Position numbers and translations under genes: made by a program. Under the pieces are notes generated by a model. That model did not search any database. It worked only from the letters and a program-made list of their open reading frames with translations, and was not told where the DNA came from. A stretch of 64,000 nt of DNA from Cohnella rhizoplanae. GTDB taxonomy: Bacteria; Bacillota; Bacilli; Paenibacillales; Paenibacillaceae. Positions 25,640 through 33,767 of the stretch are shown here, piece after piece (position 1 is the stretch's first letter; the number at the start of each line of letters is the position of its first letter). The DNA is taken from NCBI RefSeq assembly GCF_948329515.1, contig NZ_CAOJCN010000015.1:1-64000 (forward strand), written 5' to 3'.

Positions 25640-25771
25640 GCTGCTTCGCCTGCTTTCGGCCTAATTACGATCTGCTTCCGAACTACTCCGGCCTGCTTCC
25701 GGACTACTTACGGCACGCTTACAAACTACTCCAGCCTGCTTCCGATCTGCCTCCGGTTGCTTCCTGCCTCG
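25640..25771. repeat. Degenerate ~20-bp repeat tract
   Basis: Imperfect units around CTGCTTCCGGACTACT and CTACTCCGGCCTGCTTCCG recur five to six times in about 130 bp between the TraB terminator and the stop codon of the RCC1 gene. Much more degenerate than the 51-bp arrays. No gene or RNA is recognisable in it. Confidence 0.5.
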
Positions 25772-27253
25772 TTACGTTCGGCTCAAATTCAGCTCCGCGA
25801 GCTTGGCGTCCCAGCCGACGGTCACGCCCATCCGCTGAAGCAGGGCGGCCGGCACCATCACGGCGCCGAGACTCGTATAAGGCTTCAGCGGCAGCACGAC
25901 CTGCTTGCCGTCCACCGCGGCCTCCGACGCATTTTGACGGATAACGGCGGTGGAACGGCCGATCGTCACTTTGTAGGAGGCGTCCTCGCCGATCGTCAAG
26001 GTGCCGCCCAGCGCCCGCACGGTATCCTTGAGCGGGATCAGGAGCCGCTCTTCCTGCATAACGGCCGGATACGCGGTGACGAGCGGCTTGCCGTCGACTC
26101 TCACGCCGATTGCGGGCAGCACGGGCGCGGGCCGGTACAGCATTCGCGCTTCGTTCACGTTAGCCGACCCCGCTTCATGCCACTGATTGCCGCCTATGCC
26201 CCACAGCCTGCCCTTCGCATCGATCGCGAGACCGTGATGATAGCCCGCCGCGATCTCGCGGATGCCGGACCATCCGCCGATCTTACCGGCCGTGCCGGTC
26301 AGCCATTTGTTCGTCGTCCATACCTCGCCGCCGGCCGTCCTGATCAGCACGGCGTCGAAGGATGCGATCTCCGCTTCCTCGGCCTTGAGCGGCGTCGCGA
26401 TCCGCGTCGGCTTGCCCTGCAGCCTCACTGGTCCTGGCTTGGCCTGCTGATACAGCGCGCCGAAATCCACCTGCGCCTGCCATGCCCTGCCCGAGATGTC
26501 GACGCCGACGACCCGGTCCTGATAGGCGGACAGCTGCTTCATGGCCGGGAAGCCTGCGAGGCGCGCCGGCGTCAAGAGCGCCGGGCCGCTGCCGTCCGGC
26601 TTGCGGATCGCGCCGAAGCTCCACACGGCGCCCGCGCCGTCGATCGCGTAGACGAGATCGCCCTTGGCGATCATGCTCGCGAACCGATAAGTTCCGGCGA
26701 TCTGCGCGACCGCGATCTTGGGCTTGTCCCCTTGCCGCGGCTCGTACGTCCACCTCCACAGCGTACCGTCCTTCTGGAGGGCGATTCCCGGTACGGCCGC
26801 CGCCACGTCCAGCAGGCCCGGGATCTGCGTAGGCAGCGCCGTGCCTCCCTGCACGGCGCCCCTCGCGCCCCATTCCCATACGGTCCCGTCGGCCGCGACG
26901 CCCGTCTGCGTGCCGACGCCGTTGGTCGAGATCGCGGCGATAGCCGGGAGTCCGGGGAGCCGGACCGGCCTGTCGATGGCGCTCGTGACGCGGGATTCCA
27001 GGACGCCGAGCTCGCCGAACAGCGTGCGTCCCCAGGCCCACACCGTGCCGTCGGCGCGCAGGGCGGTCGAGTAGTATTCGCCGGCTGCGACTTGGACAAA
27101 GGCCGTCGAGGCGACGGCACGGGCACCGGAAGCCGGGGACGTTGCCGCAGTAAATACCGGACGATCGGGCGCCGCAGCCGCCGCGACGGCGCCGGCGGGC
27201 AGGAGCAGCGCGGCGGACAGCAGCGCCGTCAGTCCTTTATTTAGAATAGGCAC
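25772..27253 (-). CDS. Secreted RCC1-repeat protein with C-terminal CuAO-N domain
   Basis: 493 residues. Signal peptide 1-28 (ALLSAALLLPAGAVAAAAA). Residues about 45-370 hold six or so RCC1/ATS1-type blades (e.g. AAGEYYSTALRADGTVWAWG, GVAADGTVWEWG, AAGYHHGLAIDAKGRLWGIG), giving a beta-propeller. The last 115 residues form a copper-amine-oxidase-N-like domain (ERLLIPLKDTVRALGGTL, PYTSLGAVMVPAALLQRMG). The start is the GTG at 27253 with GAGAGGA 9 nt upstream. It converges on the TraB-type gene, which carries the same accessory domain at its other end. Likely extracellular; ligand unknown. Confidence 0.8.
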   Translation of the reverse strand: MPILNKGLTALLSAALLLPAGAVAAAAAPDRPVFTAATSPASGARAVASTAFVQVAAGEYYSTALRADGTVWAWGRTLFGELGVLESRVTSAIDRPVRLPGLPAIAAISTNGVGTQTGVAADGTVWEWGARGAVQGGTALPTQIPGLLDVAAAVPGIALQKDGTLWRWTYEPRQGDKPKIAVAQIAGTYRFASMIAKGDLVYAIDGAGAVWSFGAIRKPDGSGPALLTPARLAGFPAMKQLSAYQDRVVGVDISGRAWQAQVDFGALYQQAKPGPVRLQGKPTRIATPLKAEEAEIASFDAVLIRTAGGEVWTTNKWLTGTAGKIGGWSGIREIAAGYHHGLAIDAKGRLWGIGGNQWHEAGSANVNEARMLYRPAPVLPAIGVRVDGKPLVTAYPAVMQEERLLIPLKDTVRALGGTLTIGEDASYKVTIGRSTAVIRQNASEAAVDGKQVVLPLKPYTSLGAVMVPAALLQRMGVTVGWDAKLAELNLSRT

Positions 27254-27332
27254 TAGAATTCATCCTCTCTTCTACGTAAGCTACGATCCATGATTTAGAC
27301 GCGGAGGATGAGTCAAAAGTTTCCTATTCAAC

Positions 27333-27369
27333 CAAAAGACGGCCCCTGCGCGAAGGCAGCGGGCCGTCT
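27333..27369 (-). terminator. Terminator of the GH31 gene
   Basis: On the minus strand AGACGGCCC ... GGGGCCGTCT stem, followed by TTTTGG, directly after the GH31 stop codon. Confidence 0.75.
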
Positions 27370-27375
27370 CTATCA

Positions 27376-29817
27376 TTAAGCGAGCCGGAGCTCGAAGCCG
27401 TCCTCTTCGCTGACGTCCAATTCCGCGAAGAATCGTCCGGCTGCGGCATCGTAGGACCATTCGAGCAGCGCTGCGCCCGAGGCCGTAACTTGCGAAGGCG
27501 CCTTGGACGGCCTCTCCACAAAGATGCGTAGAATGCGGGAAGCTGCCGTCCCATGCGCCGTCCCCGTTACGCCGTCGTGCGCCCGCTCGCAGCGCAAGGA
27601 AGATCCTTGACCATCGGCGTCCTCCGTCCAGACGAACCTCCGCAGCCGGTAATGGCCCTGCTCGTAGGCATACGTCAATCCATCGTCCTCGTACAGCGCG
27701 AAGCGCCCTTCGCCGCCCGCATATACGGTTAGCGTGAGCGGACCCGCCTGCGCGGCCGCATCGCACGCATGCATCGTCAGCGGCTGCTCCGCGAGGATAC
27801 CGCCCGCGCGGACGTACATCGGCATCGTCTCGAGCGGCGCGTTCGCCAGGATCCAGCGGCCCCCCTCGCGGCGCTCGCCCGTCCAGTAGTCGTACCAGGC
27901 GCCGGCAGGCAGATAGACCGCGCGCGAGAACGTGCCGGGCCGCAAGATCGGCGCGATCATCAGGTCCGGACCGAAGAGGAATTGGTCGCACAGGTTGTAG
28001 ACGGACGCATCGTCCGGGTACTCCATGAGCAGGGGACGCACGATCGGCAGACCGGATACGGACGTATCGTAGAAGAACGAGTAGAGCGTCGGCATGAGTC
28101 GGTACCGCAGGGCGATATAGCTGCGGCAGATGTCTTCTACCTTTTCGCCGAAGAGCCAGGGCTCCTGCCGAATCGTATCGATGGCGCTGTGATTGCGGCA
28201 GAACGGGGTAAACGCGCCTGCCTGCGTCCAGCGCGCCAGCAGCTCGCCCGTCGTGTCGTGCGAGAAGCCGCCGATATCGGGACCCGCGAACGCGACGCCG
28301 GACAGGCCCAGATTGAGTACCATCGGGATGCTCATCGCCAGATGCTCCCAGTACGAACGGTTGTCGCCCGTCCATACGGTCGCATACCGCTGGATGCCGG
28401 CGTAGCCTGCGCGCGTGAGTACGAAGGGCCGCTCGCCGTTCAGGTGGCGCTTCATGCCTTCCTGCGTCGCCTTCGACATGAGCATGCCGTACAGATTGTG
28501 CAGCTCGCCGTGCGTCTTGGGATCGCCGTTGTTCGCATGGACGACATCAAGGTCCATCGTCTTGGACTCGTTAAAGACGGACGGCTCGTTCATGTCGTTC
28601 CAGATGCCCTTGATGCCGTTGCCCGTAAAATGAACATGGAGGTCGCCCCACCACTCGGCCGCCCGGTCGTCCGTGAAGTCCGGGAAAGCGCTGGGACCCG
28701 GCCACACCGGACCGATAAAGATCTCGCCCTCGAGCTTGCGGCAGAAATAACCGTTATGGACGCCTTCCCGGTAAACGGGATACGAAGGGTCCTTCTTCAC
28801 GCCGGGATCGACGATCGGGACGAGATTGAAACCGAGCGACTCGAGCTCGCGCATCATCTCCTGCGGACGCGGGAACGCCACGGGGTCCCAGGTAAACACG
28901 CGGTACTCGTCCATATAATGAATGTCCAGATACAGCACGTCGCAGGGAATCCGCTTCTCCCTGAACGTCCGCGCCACCTTCAGCACTTCCTCCTGGTTCA
29001 TGTAGCTGTAGCGGGACTGCTGGTAGCCGATCGCCCACTTCGGCGGCAGCGGCGTGCGGCCGGTCAGCTCGGCCAGGTTGCGGACGACGTCCTTCAGCGT
29101 AGGTCCCTGGACGATATAGAGATCCAGGGCGCCTCTCTCCGCCGAGATCTGATAGCGGTCCGCGCGGGTGCGCATATCGAACGCGGTGCGGCCCGGATTG
29201 TCGAGCAGCACGCCGTAGGCGGGACGGCCGTAGCGGAAATGAATGCTCCACGGGATCGACTGGTACAGCGCCTCGATGTCGGGCACGTGCGGCTCATATA
29301 CGTCGCTGTTCCACATCTCGTAGCGCTCTCCTTTTTTATCGAGGAAGCCCGTCTTCTCGCCGAACCCGTAAAAATGGGATTCGCCGTCCATCGCCAGCAA
29401 CGCCGTCTGCGCGCGCTTCTCGTTCCACTCGATACCGAGCAGGTCGGCCAGCAGCTCTCCGCTGTCGTCGTACACTTTGACGCCGAACGGCGACTTGGCG
29501 GCGACCGTCCGCAGTCCTGCCGATAGGATCGTGTACGACGCCTCATCCTCGGTCAGGACGATATCGCCAGTCTGGGTCAGCGGCAAAATGGCGGGCGTCG
29601 TGCCCAGATCCGGCTTGTCTCCGCCGAAAAAGACCTTGAGCCTCAGGATGCCCGCCGCAACGGGAATTATCGCCAGGTTGGCATGGTCGCCATGCAAGAC
29701 GGCGCCTTGGCTCCCGAGCGGCGTAACGCCGGTCAATCGCTTGATCCGGATTAGCGAATGCTTGTCCGCATCGTTGCCCGAAACCTTGTCTGGATGAATT
29801 TCTTCGCTGTTCAACAT
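27376..29817 (-). CDS. Alpha-glucosidase, glycoside hydrolase family 31
   Basis: 813 residues, no signal peptide, so cytoplasmic. It should release glucose from the non-reducing end of alpha-glucosides (or be an alpha-xylosidase-like relative). Domains: N-terminal beta sandwich (1-250), TIM barrel (about 255-600), and C-terminal beta domains. The family nucleophile motif GIWNDMNEP places the nucleophile at D408 and the acid/base is D485 in TVWTGDNRS. The block GVAFAGPDIGGF is also typical of bacterial alpha-glucosidases. The ATG at 29817 has a weak AGAGGTG site. It is monocistronic. Together with the surface GH87-like enzyme and the sugar ABC importer it could finish degradation of imported alpha-oligosaccharides; that link is inferred only from proximity. 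Confidence 0.92.
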   Translation of the reverse strand: MLNSEEIHPDKVSGNDADKHSLIRIKRLTGVTPLGSQGAVLHGDHANLAIIPVAAGILRLKVFFGGDKPDLGTTPAILPLTQTGDIVLTEDEASYTILSAGLRTVAAKSPFGVKVYDDSGELLADLLGIEWNEKRAQTALLAMDGESHFYGFGEKTGFLDKKGERYEMWNSDVYEPHVPDIEALYQSIPWSIHFRYGRPAYGVLLDNPGRTAFDMRTRADRYQISAERGALDLYIVQGPTLKDVVRNLAELTGRTPLPPKWAIGYQQSRYSYMNQEEVLKVARTFREKRIPCDVLYLDIHYMDEYRVFTWDPVAFPRPQEMMRELESLGFNLVPIVDPGVKKDPSYPVYREGVHNGYFCRKLEGEIFIGPVWPGPSAFPDFTDDRAAEWWGDLHVHFTGNGIKGIWNDMNEPSVFNESKTMDLDVVHANNGDPKTHGELHNLYGMLMSKATQEGMKRHLNGERPFVLTRAGYAGIQRYATVWTGDNRSYWEHLAMSIPMVLNLGLSGVAFAGPDIGGFSHDTTGELLARWTQAGAFTPFCRNHSAIDTIRQEPWLFGEKVEDICRSYIALRYRLMPTLYSFFYDTSVSGLPIVRPLLMEYPDDASVYNLCDQFLFGPDLMIAPILRPGTFSRAVYLPAGAWYDYWTGERREGGRWILANAPLETMPMYVRAGGILAEQPLTMHACDAAAQAGPLTLTVYAGGEGRFALYEDDGLTYAYEQGHYRLRRFVWTEDADGQGSSLRCERAHDGVTGTAHGTAASRILRIFVERPSKAPSQVTASGAALLEWSYDAAAGRFFAELDVSEEDGFELRLA

Positions 29818-29932
29818 GGCCAGATGACACCTCTGCCTTCTAAGATGGCTTCATCATAACAAAGGTCCTATAGAACTGAAATTACCCAGACTACGCAAAG
29901 TATGTGCAGGATTACGGAGAAAGGGTAGCGTC

Positions 29933-30619
29933 CTAGTGCAACTTATTCGTCTTGGACATGACATGGTAGCTCATGGACCGCCCGCTTGCGGAGCGCTCGG
30001 CCTGCAAAAATCCTTTCTCAGCCAAAGACCGCAATGTGTTCGCGGCTGTCCAATAGCCGATATGAAGGGCCGTTTGAACCTCGATTGGTTTGAACGACTC
30101 TCTTTGTTTGCCGCACCAGTGAAGAATCGCATGCTCGTACAGGTCAAGTGAAGCGGAAGCTGCAGAGTAGCCATAACCCCACGCGGACAATGCGGTTAAC
30201 AATGTTTGTTGACAGCGCTTGGGCTTCTCCAGCATATCGTCTCTACTAAATCGGAGGATATGCCAGCCGTCGATGAGAAGATGATTCTGGCGCTCCAGGT
30301 TATCTCCATATCTGTACCGGCTAACATCACGCAGGTGCGTCCCGTATGCGTCTGCCTCCAGAAGCAATCCTCGATAGAACCCGGGTAAAATATACGCGAA
30401 ATCGGCAAATCGCTGGCCGTCTTTGTAATCGTTCAACTCATATTCGGGATGCAAGTCATTTAGATTGCCCTTGGCCGGCCACCATACGCTTTTCAGTAAC
30501 AGTTTCTCGTTGATAAAGCTGCCCTCTGTCAACCTGCGCCTTCTCTCTCCGCGGCTTGACTGCACGGCTCGCGACATCATCTCGTCATAGGCCGCCTCGA
30601 AAACTCGATCTACCACCAT
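29933..30619 (-). CDS. DUF559-like PD-(D/E)XK nuclease domain protein
   Basis: 228 residues. The middle part (about 85-135) reads LLLEADAYGTHLRDVSRYRY ... NHLLIDGWHILRFS, the pattern of the DUF559/Vsr-like restriction-endonuclease fold in which an acidic residue in the first strand, an H/RD..R block and a terminal LRF strand line up. The lysine of a canonical D/E-x-K is not obvious, so activity is uncertain. The C-terminal 70 residues look like a winged helix (IEVQTALHIGYWTAANTLRSLAEKGFL). No methylase, recombinase or toxin partner is adjacent. GAGGGGCG lies 5 nt before the ATG at 30619. The leader carries a possible attenuator (30651-30696). It may be an orphan DNA-processing or regulatory protein. 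Confidence 0.65.
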   Translation of the reverse strand: MVVDRVFEAAYDEMMSRAVQSSRGERRRRLTEGSFINEKLLLKSVWWPAKGNLNDLHPEYELNDYKDGQRFADFAYILPGFYRGLLLEADAYGTHLRDVSRYRYGDNLERQNHLLIDGWHILRFSRDDMLEKPKRCQQTLLTALSAWGYGYSAASASLDLYEHAILHWCGKQRESFKPIEVQTALHIGYWTAANTLRSLAEKGFLQAERSASGRSMSYHVMSKTNKLH

Positions 30620-30650
30620 ATTATCGCCCCTCGCTAAAGTAATAGAAAAA

Positions 30651-30696
30651 AGGCCGCCCGCCCGGAAATCCGGTACGAACGGCCTGTGCTTCAGGC
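30651..30696 (-). promoter_or_regulatory. Possible transcription attenuator ahead of the DUF559-like gene
   Basis: On the minus strand a perfect hairpin GCCTG-AAGCA-CAGGC (30696-30682) is followed by a second stem AGGCCG ... CGGCCT (30685-30651) and a T-run. The 3' arm of the first hairpin and the 5' arm of the second share 30682-30685, so they are mutually exclusive, as in antiterminator/terminator pairs. The coding start is 32 nt further on. I recognise no known ligand-binding motif. Confidence 0.5.
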
Positions 30697-30718
30697 TTTG
30701 CTATATGCATCCAAAAAC

Positions 30719-30747
30719 AGAATAAAACAGTTCATGAAGAAGTTCAA
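30719..30747 (-). promoter_or_regulatory. Candidate sigma-A promoter for the DUF559-like gene
   Basis: Minus strand TTGAAC, 17 nt, TATTCT. It lies upstream of the attenuator-like hairpins, giving a leader of roughly 90 nt. Confidence 0.45.
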
Positions 30748-30818
30748 GGTGTTTTTAAGAGGAGATATCTCCTGCAACTCAGTTCTCTTTTATTGAAATC
30801 GTCGAAGGCACGAAATTG

Positions 30819-31090
30819 TGGCGTTGTAGAGTGTTACCTAGGCGGAGAAGTCATCTGCTTGGCCGATATGGCGCTGTAGAGCGTTACTTGGGCGACTGAT
30901 CCCAAGTGCGAGAGTTATGTAACGCTGTAGGGCGTTACTTGGGCGGCTGAACCGAGGTGCGAGGGCCATGTAACGCTGTAGAGAGTTACTTAGCGCCCGA
31001 TCCCAAGTGCGAGGGCTATGTAACGCTGTAGAGAGTTACAGCGCCCGAACCGAGGTGCGAGGGCTATGTAACACTATATGGAGTTACTTG
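30819..31090. repeat. Six-copy 48-51 bp tandem array
   Basis: Units begin with TAACGCTGTAGAGAGTTACT or close variants and end CGAGGGCTATG; lengths are 48-51 bp. Every well-kept unit contains the inverted repeat GTAAC ... GTTAC, in one unit extended to TAACGC-N6-GCGTTA. The outer units are eroded. The sequence differs from the array at 22859-23168, but the period is the same. This fills most of the gap between the DUF559-like promoter and the sugar-binding-protein terminator; no gene is visible. Confidence 0.85.
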
Positions 31091-31144
31091 AACGAGAGAG
31101 TCCGCACGGCGAGGGTGAGGTGTGAACTAAACCCTCGGCCCGCG

Positions 31145-31182
31145 CAAAAAAACGCCGCGCGGACCCTGCCCGCGCGGCGCGT
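31145..31182 (-). terminator. Terminator of the sugar ABC operon
   Basis: On the minus strand CGCGCCGCGCGGG / CCGCGCGGCG stem followed by seven Ts, ten bases after the stop codon of the binding protein. Confidence 0.9.
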
Positions 31183-31191
31183 TACATCAGA

Positions 31192-32652
31192 CTATTCAGG
31201 CTTGATGGCGTCGTAGAACTTGGCTTGCATCGTCTTGGCGGCGGCGTCGAGTTGAGCTTTGACGTCGGTGCCTTTCTTGGAGAAGACTTCTTGGATGACG
31301 TTGGTCATCGTCGCGTAGAAGTCCTGCGTGTTGTACTGCGCCTCCGGCTTGCCGTCCAGCAGCGCTTGGGATTCGGCGTTGTATTGGTAGACGTTGTCGT
31401 ACTTGGCGTACACGTCCTTGACCTTCTGGCCATACTCGGAGTCGTCCTTGAAGTATTGGATGACCGGCGGGATGAAGTACTTGTTGTCCTTCTTGCGCGC
31501 CTGGATGTTCTCTTCGACGGAGGCGAGGCCCTTGTCGGAGAAGTAGTCGAACACGGCGTATTGGAACGCGATGGCTTGCTCGTCCTTGGTGGCGTTCGGG
31601 TTGATGACGAGAAAGTCGCCGCCGAGCACGCCGGTGTGCTTGCCGCCGGCTTCGGCCGCAGGCATCGGATACACGAGCACGTCCTCCGGCTTCATGCCAC
31701 CTTGGTTCAGCGCCTGGTCGACGGGACCATCCGGACCTGCGATGACCATAGCGGTGCGGCCTTGCGCGAACGCGCCTACCGCGTCGCCCCAGCCGAGCGC
31801 CCAATCCTTCGGAATCGCCTTGGCTTCCCACGCCAGCTTGTTGTAGAATTCCATCGCCTTGACACCGGCGTCGGAGTTGAATGCGGAGGTCACTTTGCCG
31901 TCGGCTACGTTCTGAATCTCGCCGCCCGCTTCGAACAGGAAGTTGGTCCAGTTCCAGCCGGCTTCATTGCCCTTGCCCATCGGCGCGATGCCTGCGATGC
32001 CCTTGGCCGGATCGGCGACGGCCTGCGCGGTCTTCAGCATGTCTTCCCACGTCCAGTCATAGGACGGCACGGCGACGCCCTTGTCGTCGAGCAGCTTCTT
32101 GTTGACGACGGTGCCGGTCACGTAGCCCTGCTGCGCGATGCCGTATACCTTGTCGCCGAGAATGAACTGGTCCTGCAGGATCGGGTTCATCTGGTCCTTA
32201 TACTGGTACGCGTTGAACAGGTCCGTGATGTCGGCCGCCCAGCCCTTCTCGGCGAGGAACTTGCCTTCGGTGGCGTACGTGTTGAACAGGGTCGGCGCTT
32301 CGCCGGCGCCCATCTTCATGCCGATCTCGTTAGGGTTGTACTGCCAGTCGCTCTTCACGATCGTGACGTTGGGATACACTTCATTGAAGCGCTTGATCTT
32401 GTCGTCTTCGAGCGCGCGCTTCTCCACAAGGTCCGGCGTCGGGTAGTAAATGCTGATCGTGACTTTCTTTTGCGTGAGATCGTCGGCGGGCGCGGCGCTC
32501 GCGCTGCCGCTGGCTTCGGCGGACGGCGCGGCCGAAGAAGATGCCGGCGCGGCGGAGGAAGAACTCGAAGCGTTGTTGTTATTGCCGCCGCACGCGGACA
32601 GCAGCAATGCTGAAGCGGTCAGCGTGGCCAGGGTTATTGAAGTCTTGCGCAT
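31192..32652 (-). CDS. Carbohydrate ABC transporter substrate-binding lipoprotein
   Basis: 486 residues. A lipoprotein signal peptide with lipobox LLSACGG anchors it outside the membrane, followed by a serine/alanine-rich tether (about 25-60). The body is a family-1 extracellular solute-binding protein (MalE/UgpB-like), with the usual WAADITDLFN, YGIAQQGYVTGTVVNKKLL and FAQGRTAMVIAGPDG blocks. It captures a mono- or oligosaccharide for the two permeases encoded upstream. AAAAGGGGAG lies just before the ATG at 32652. Unusually it is last in the operon, 245 bp after the permease pair and behind a short repeat tract. No ATPase gene is present, so a shared MsmX-type ATPase is expected. Confidence 0.92.
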   Translation of the reverse strand: MRKTSITLATLTASALLLSACGGNNNNASSSSSAAPASSSAAPSAEASGSASAAPADDLTQKKVTISIYYPTPDLVEKRALEDDKIKRFNEVYPNVTIVKSDWQYNPNEIGMKMGAGEAPTLFNTYATEGKFLAEKGWAADITDLFNAYQYKDQMNPILQDQFILGDKVYGIAQQGYVTGTVVNKKLLDDKGVAVPSYDWTWEDMLKTAQAVADPAKGIAGIAPMGKGNEAGWNWTNFLFEAGGEIQNVADGKVTSAFNSDAGVKAMEFYNKLAWEAKAIPKDWALGWGDAVGAFAQGRTAMVIAGPDGPVDQALNQGGMKPEDVLVYPMPAAEAGGKHTGVLGGDFLVINPNATKDEQAIAFQYAVFDYFSDKGLASVEENIQARKKDNKYFIPPVIQYFKDDSEYGQKVKDVYAKYDNVYQYNAESQALLDGKPEAQYNTQDFYATMTNVIQEVFSKKGTDVKAQLDAAAKTMQAKFYDAIKPE

Positions 32653-32780
32653 GGTAACTCCCCTTTTCGATAGGTATGAATTGGTTACACGCTCATCATA
32701 ATGGAGGCGTTTGCACTAGGGCGATGTGCATTCCTACTTCGATCGTGTGCAGGTTTACGATCCGGCGAGGTGCGTAATAT

Positions 32781-32880
32781 CGCACATTCCCGGGCCGTAG
32801 AACCGCACACTTCCCATAAAACCGCACATTTCCCGTAGAACCGCACGCCCCCCTTAAGAACGCACACCGTCCTTGGGTCC
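32781..32880. repeat. 19-23 bp CGCACA tandem repeats
   Basis: Five units of the type CGCACATTTCCCGTAGAAC (19 bp; the first is 23 bp) run head to tail between the second permease gene and the binding-protein gene. The tract lies inside the presumed transcript of the transporter operon. It might influence processing or stability of the mRNA, or be neutral. Confidence 0.75.
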
Positions 32881-32897
32881 GCAATCCGGCCGCACCC

Positions 32898-33767
32898 TTA
32901 TCCCTTGACGCCGCCCAGATGCAGCCCTCGTACGATAAAGCGCTGGAAAACGAGGAAGATGACGATCGGCGGGATCATGATCATCGTCAGGATCGCGAAC
33001 CGGATGTTGAGGTCAAGCCGCCTCGCGTCGATGACGAATTTCTTGATCGCGGTCGCGAGCGGGTAATGCTCTCCCCCCATGACCATGCTCGGCCAGAACC
33101 AGTCGTTCCAGGACGTGGCGAAGACGAAGATGGCCAGCGTCGCGAAGATCGGCATGGACAGCGGGAAGGCCAGCTGCCAGAATACGCGGGGCTCGGACGC
33201 CCCGTCGACGCGGAACGCTTCGAACAATTCCTGGTTGATGCCGTCGAAGAAGCTCTTAAGGAGGAGCAGGTAAAAAGCATTCGCGCCCGCCGGGAGCCAG
33301 AAGGCCCAGAACGTGTTCATCAGATGGAGATCGCGCAGATTGATGAAGTTCGGGATAATATACGTCGTCGGCGGGATGAACAGCGTAGCCAGGAAGAAGT
33401 AGTAGACGGCCTTGCGGTACGGCCAGTCGAGCCGGGACAGGCTGAACGCCGCGAACCCGATGACGATGACCGTGACGACCATATTGCCGGCGAAGATCAG
33501 CATCGTATTTCTCAAATAGAGCGGGAGATCGATGAAGCCCCAGCCCTTCTTATAGTTGTCGAAATGCCATTCCTGCGGCAGGAAGTGCGGCGGAAAGGAG
33601 TTGACCTCGACGTTGGCCTTGAGACCGTTGAACAGGGCCGTCGCGATCGGGTACAGCATGCTGATGCACATGACGGCCACGACGATGCACATCAGGATGT
33701 AGACCGCCTTGTTCAGCGGCTTTTTCATGTCGTAGCTGGAGACGATGCCGCGCTCTGCGTTTTTCAT
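32898..33767 (-). CDS. Carbohydrate ABC transporter permease (MalG type)
   Basis: 289 residues with six predicted membrane helices. The cytoplasmic EAA loop EAFRVDGASEPRVFWQLAFP, which contacts the ATPase, is intact. The family is CUT1 (MalG/LacG/YesQ-like). It pairs with the preceding permease to form the sugar channel. Its start overlaps the stop of that gene by 4 bp (ATGA), so the two are translationally coupled. Length and helices are normal. Confidence 0.92.
   Translation of the reverse strand: MKNAERGIVSSYDMKKPLNKAVYILMCIVVAVMCISMLYPIATALFNGLKANVEVNSFPPHFLPQEWHFDNYKKGWGFIDLPLYLRNTMLIFAGNMVVTVIVIGFAAFSLSRLDWPYRKAVYYFFLATLFIPPTTYIIPNFINLRDLHLMNTFWAFWLPAGANAFYLLLLKSFFDGINQELFEAFRVDGASEPRVFWQLAFPLSMPIFATLAIFVFATSWNDWFWPSMVMGGEHYPLATAIKKFVIDARRLDLNIRFAILTMIMIPPIVIFLVFQRFIVRGLHLGGVKG

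Noticed and set aside
30819..31090. CRISPR array
   Set aside because: Same reasoning: the whole 48-51-bp unit is repeated, with no unique spacers.
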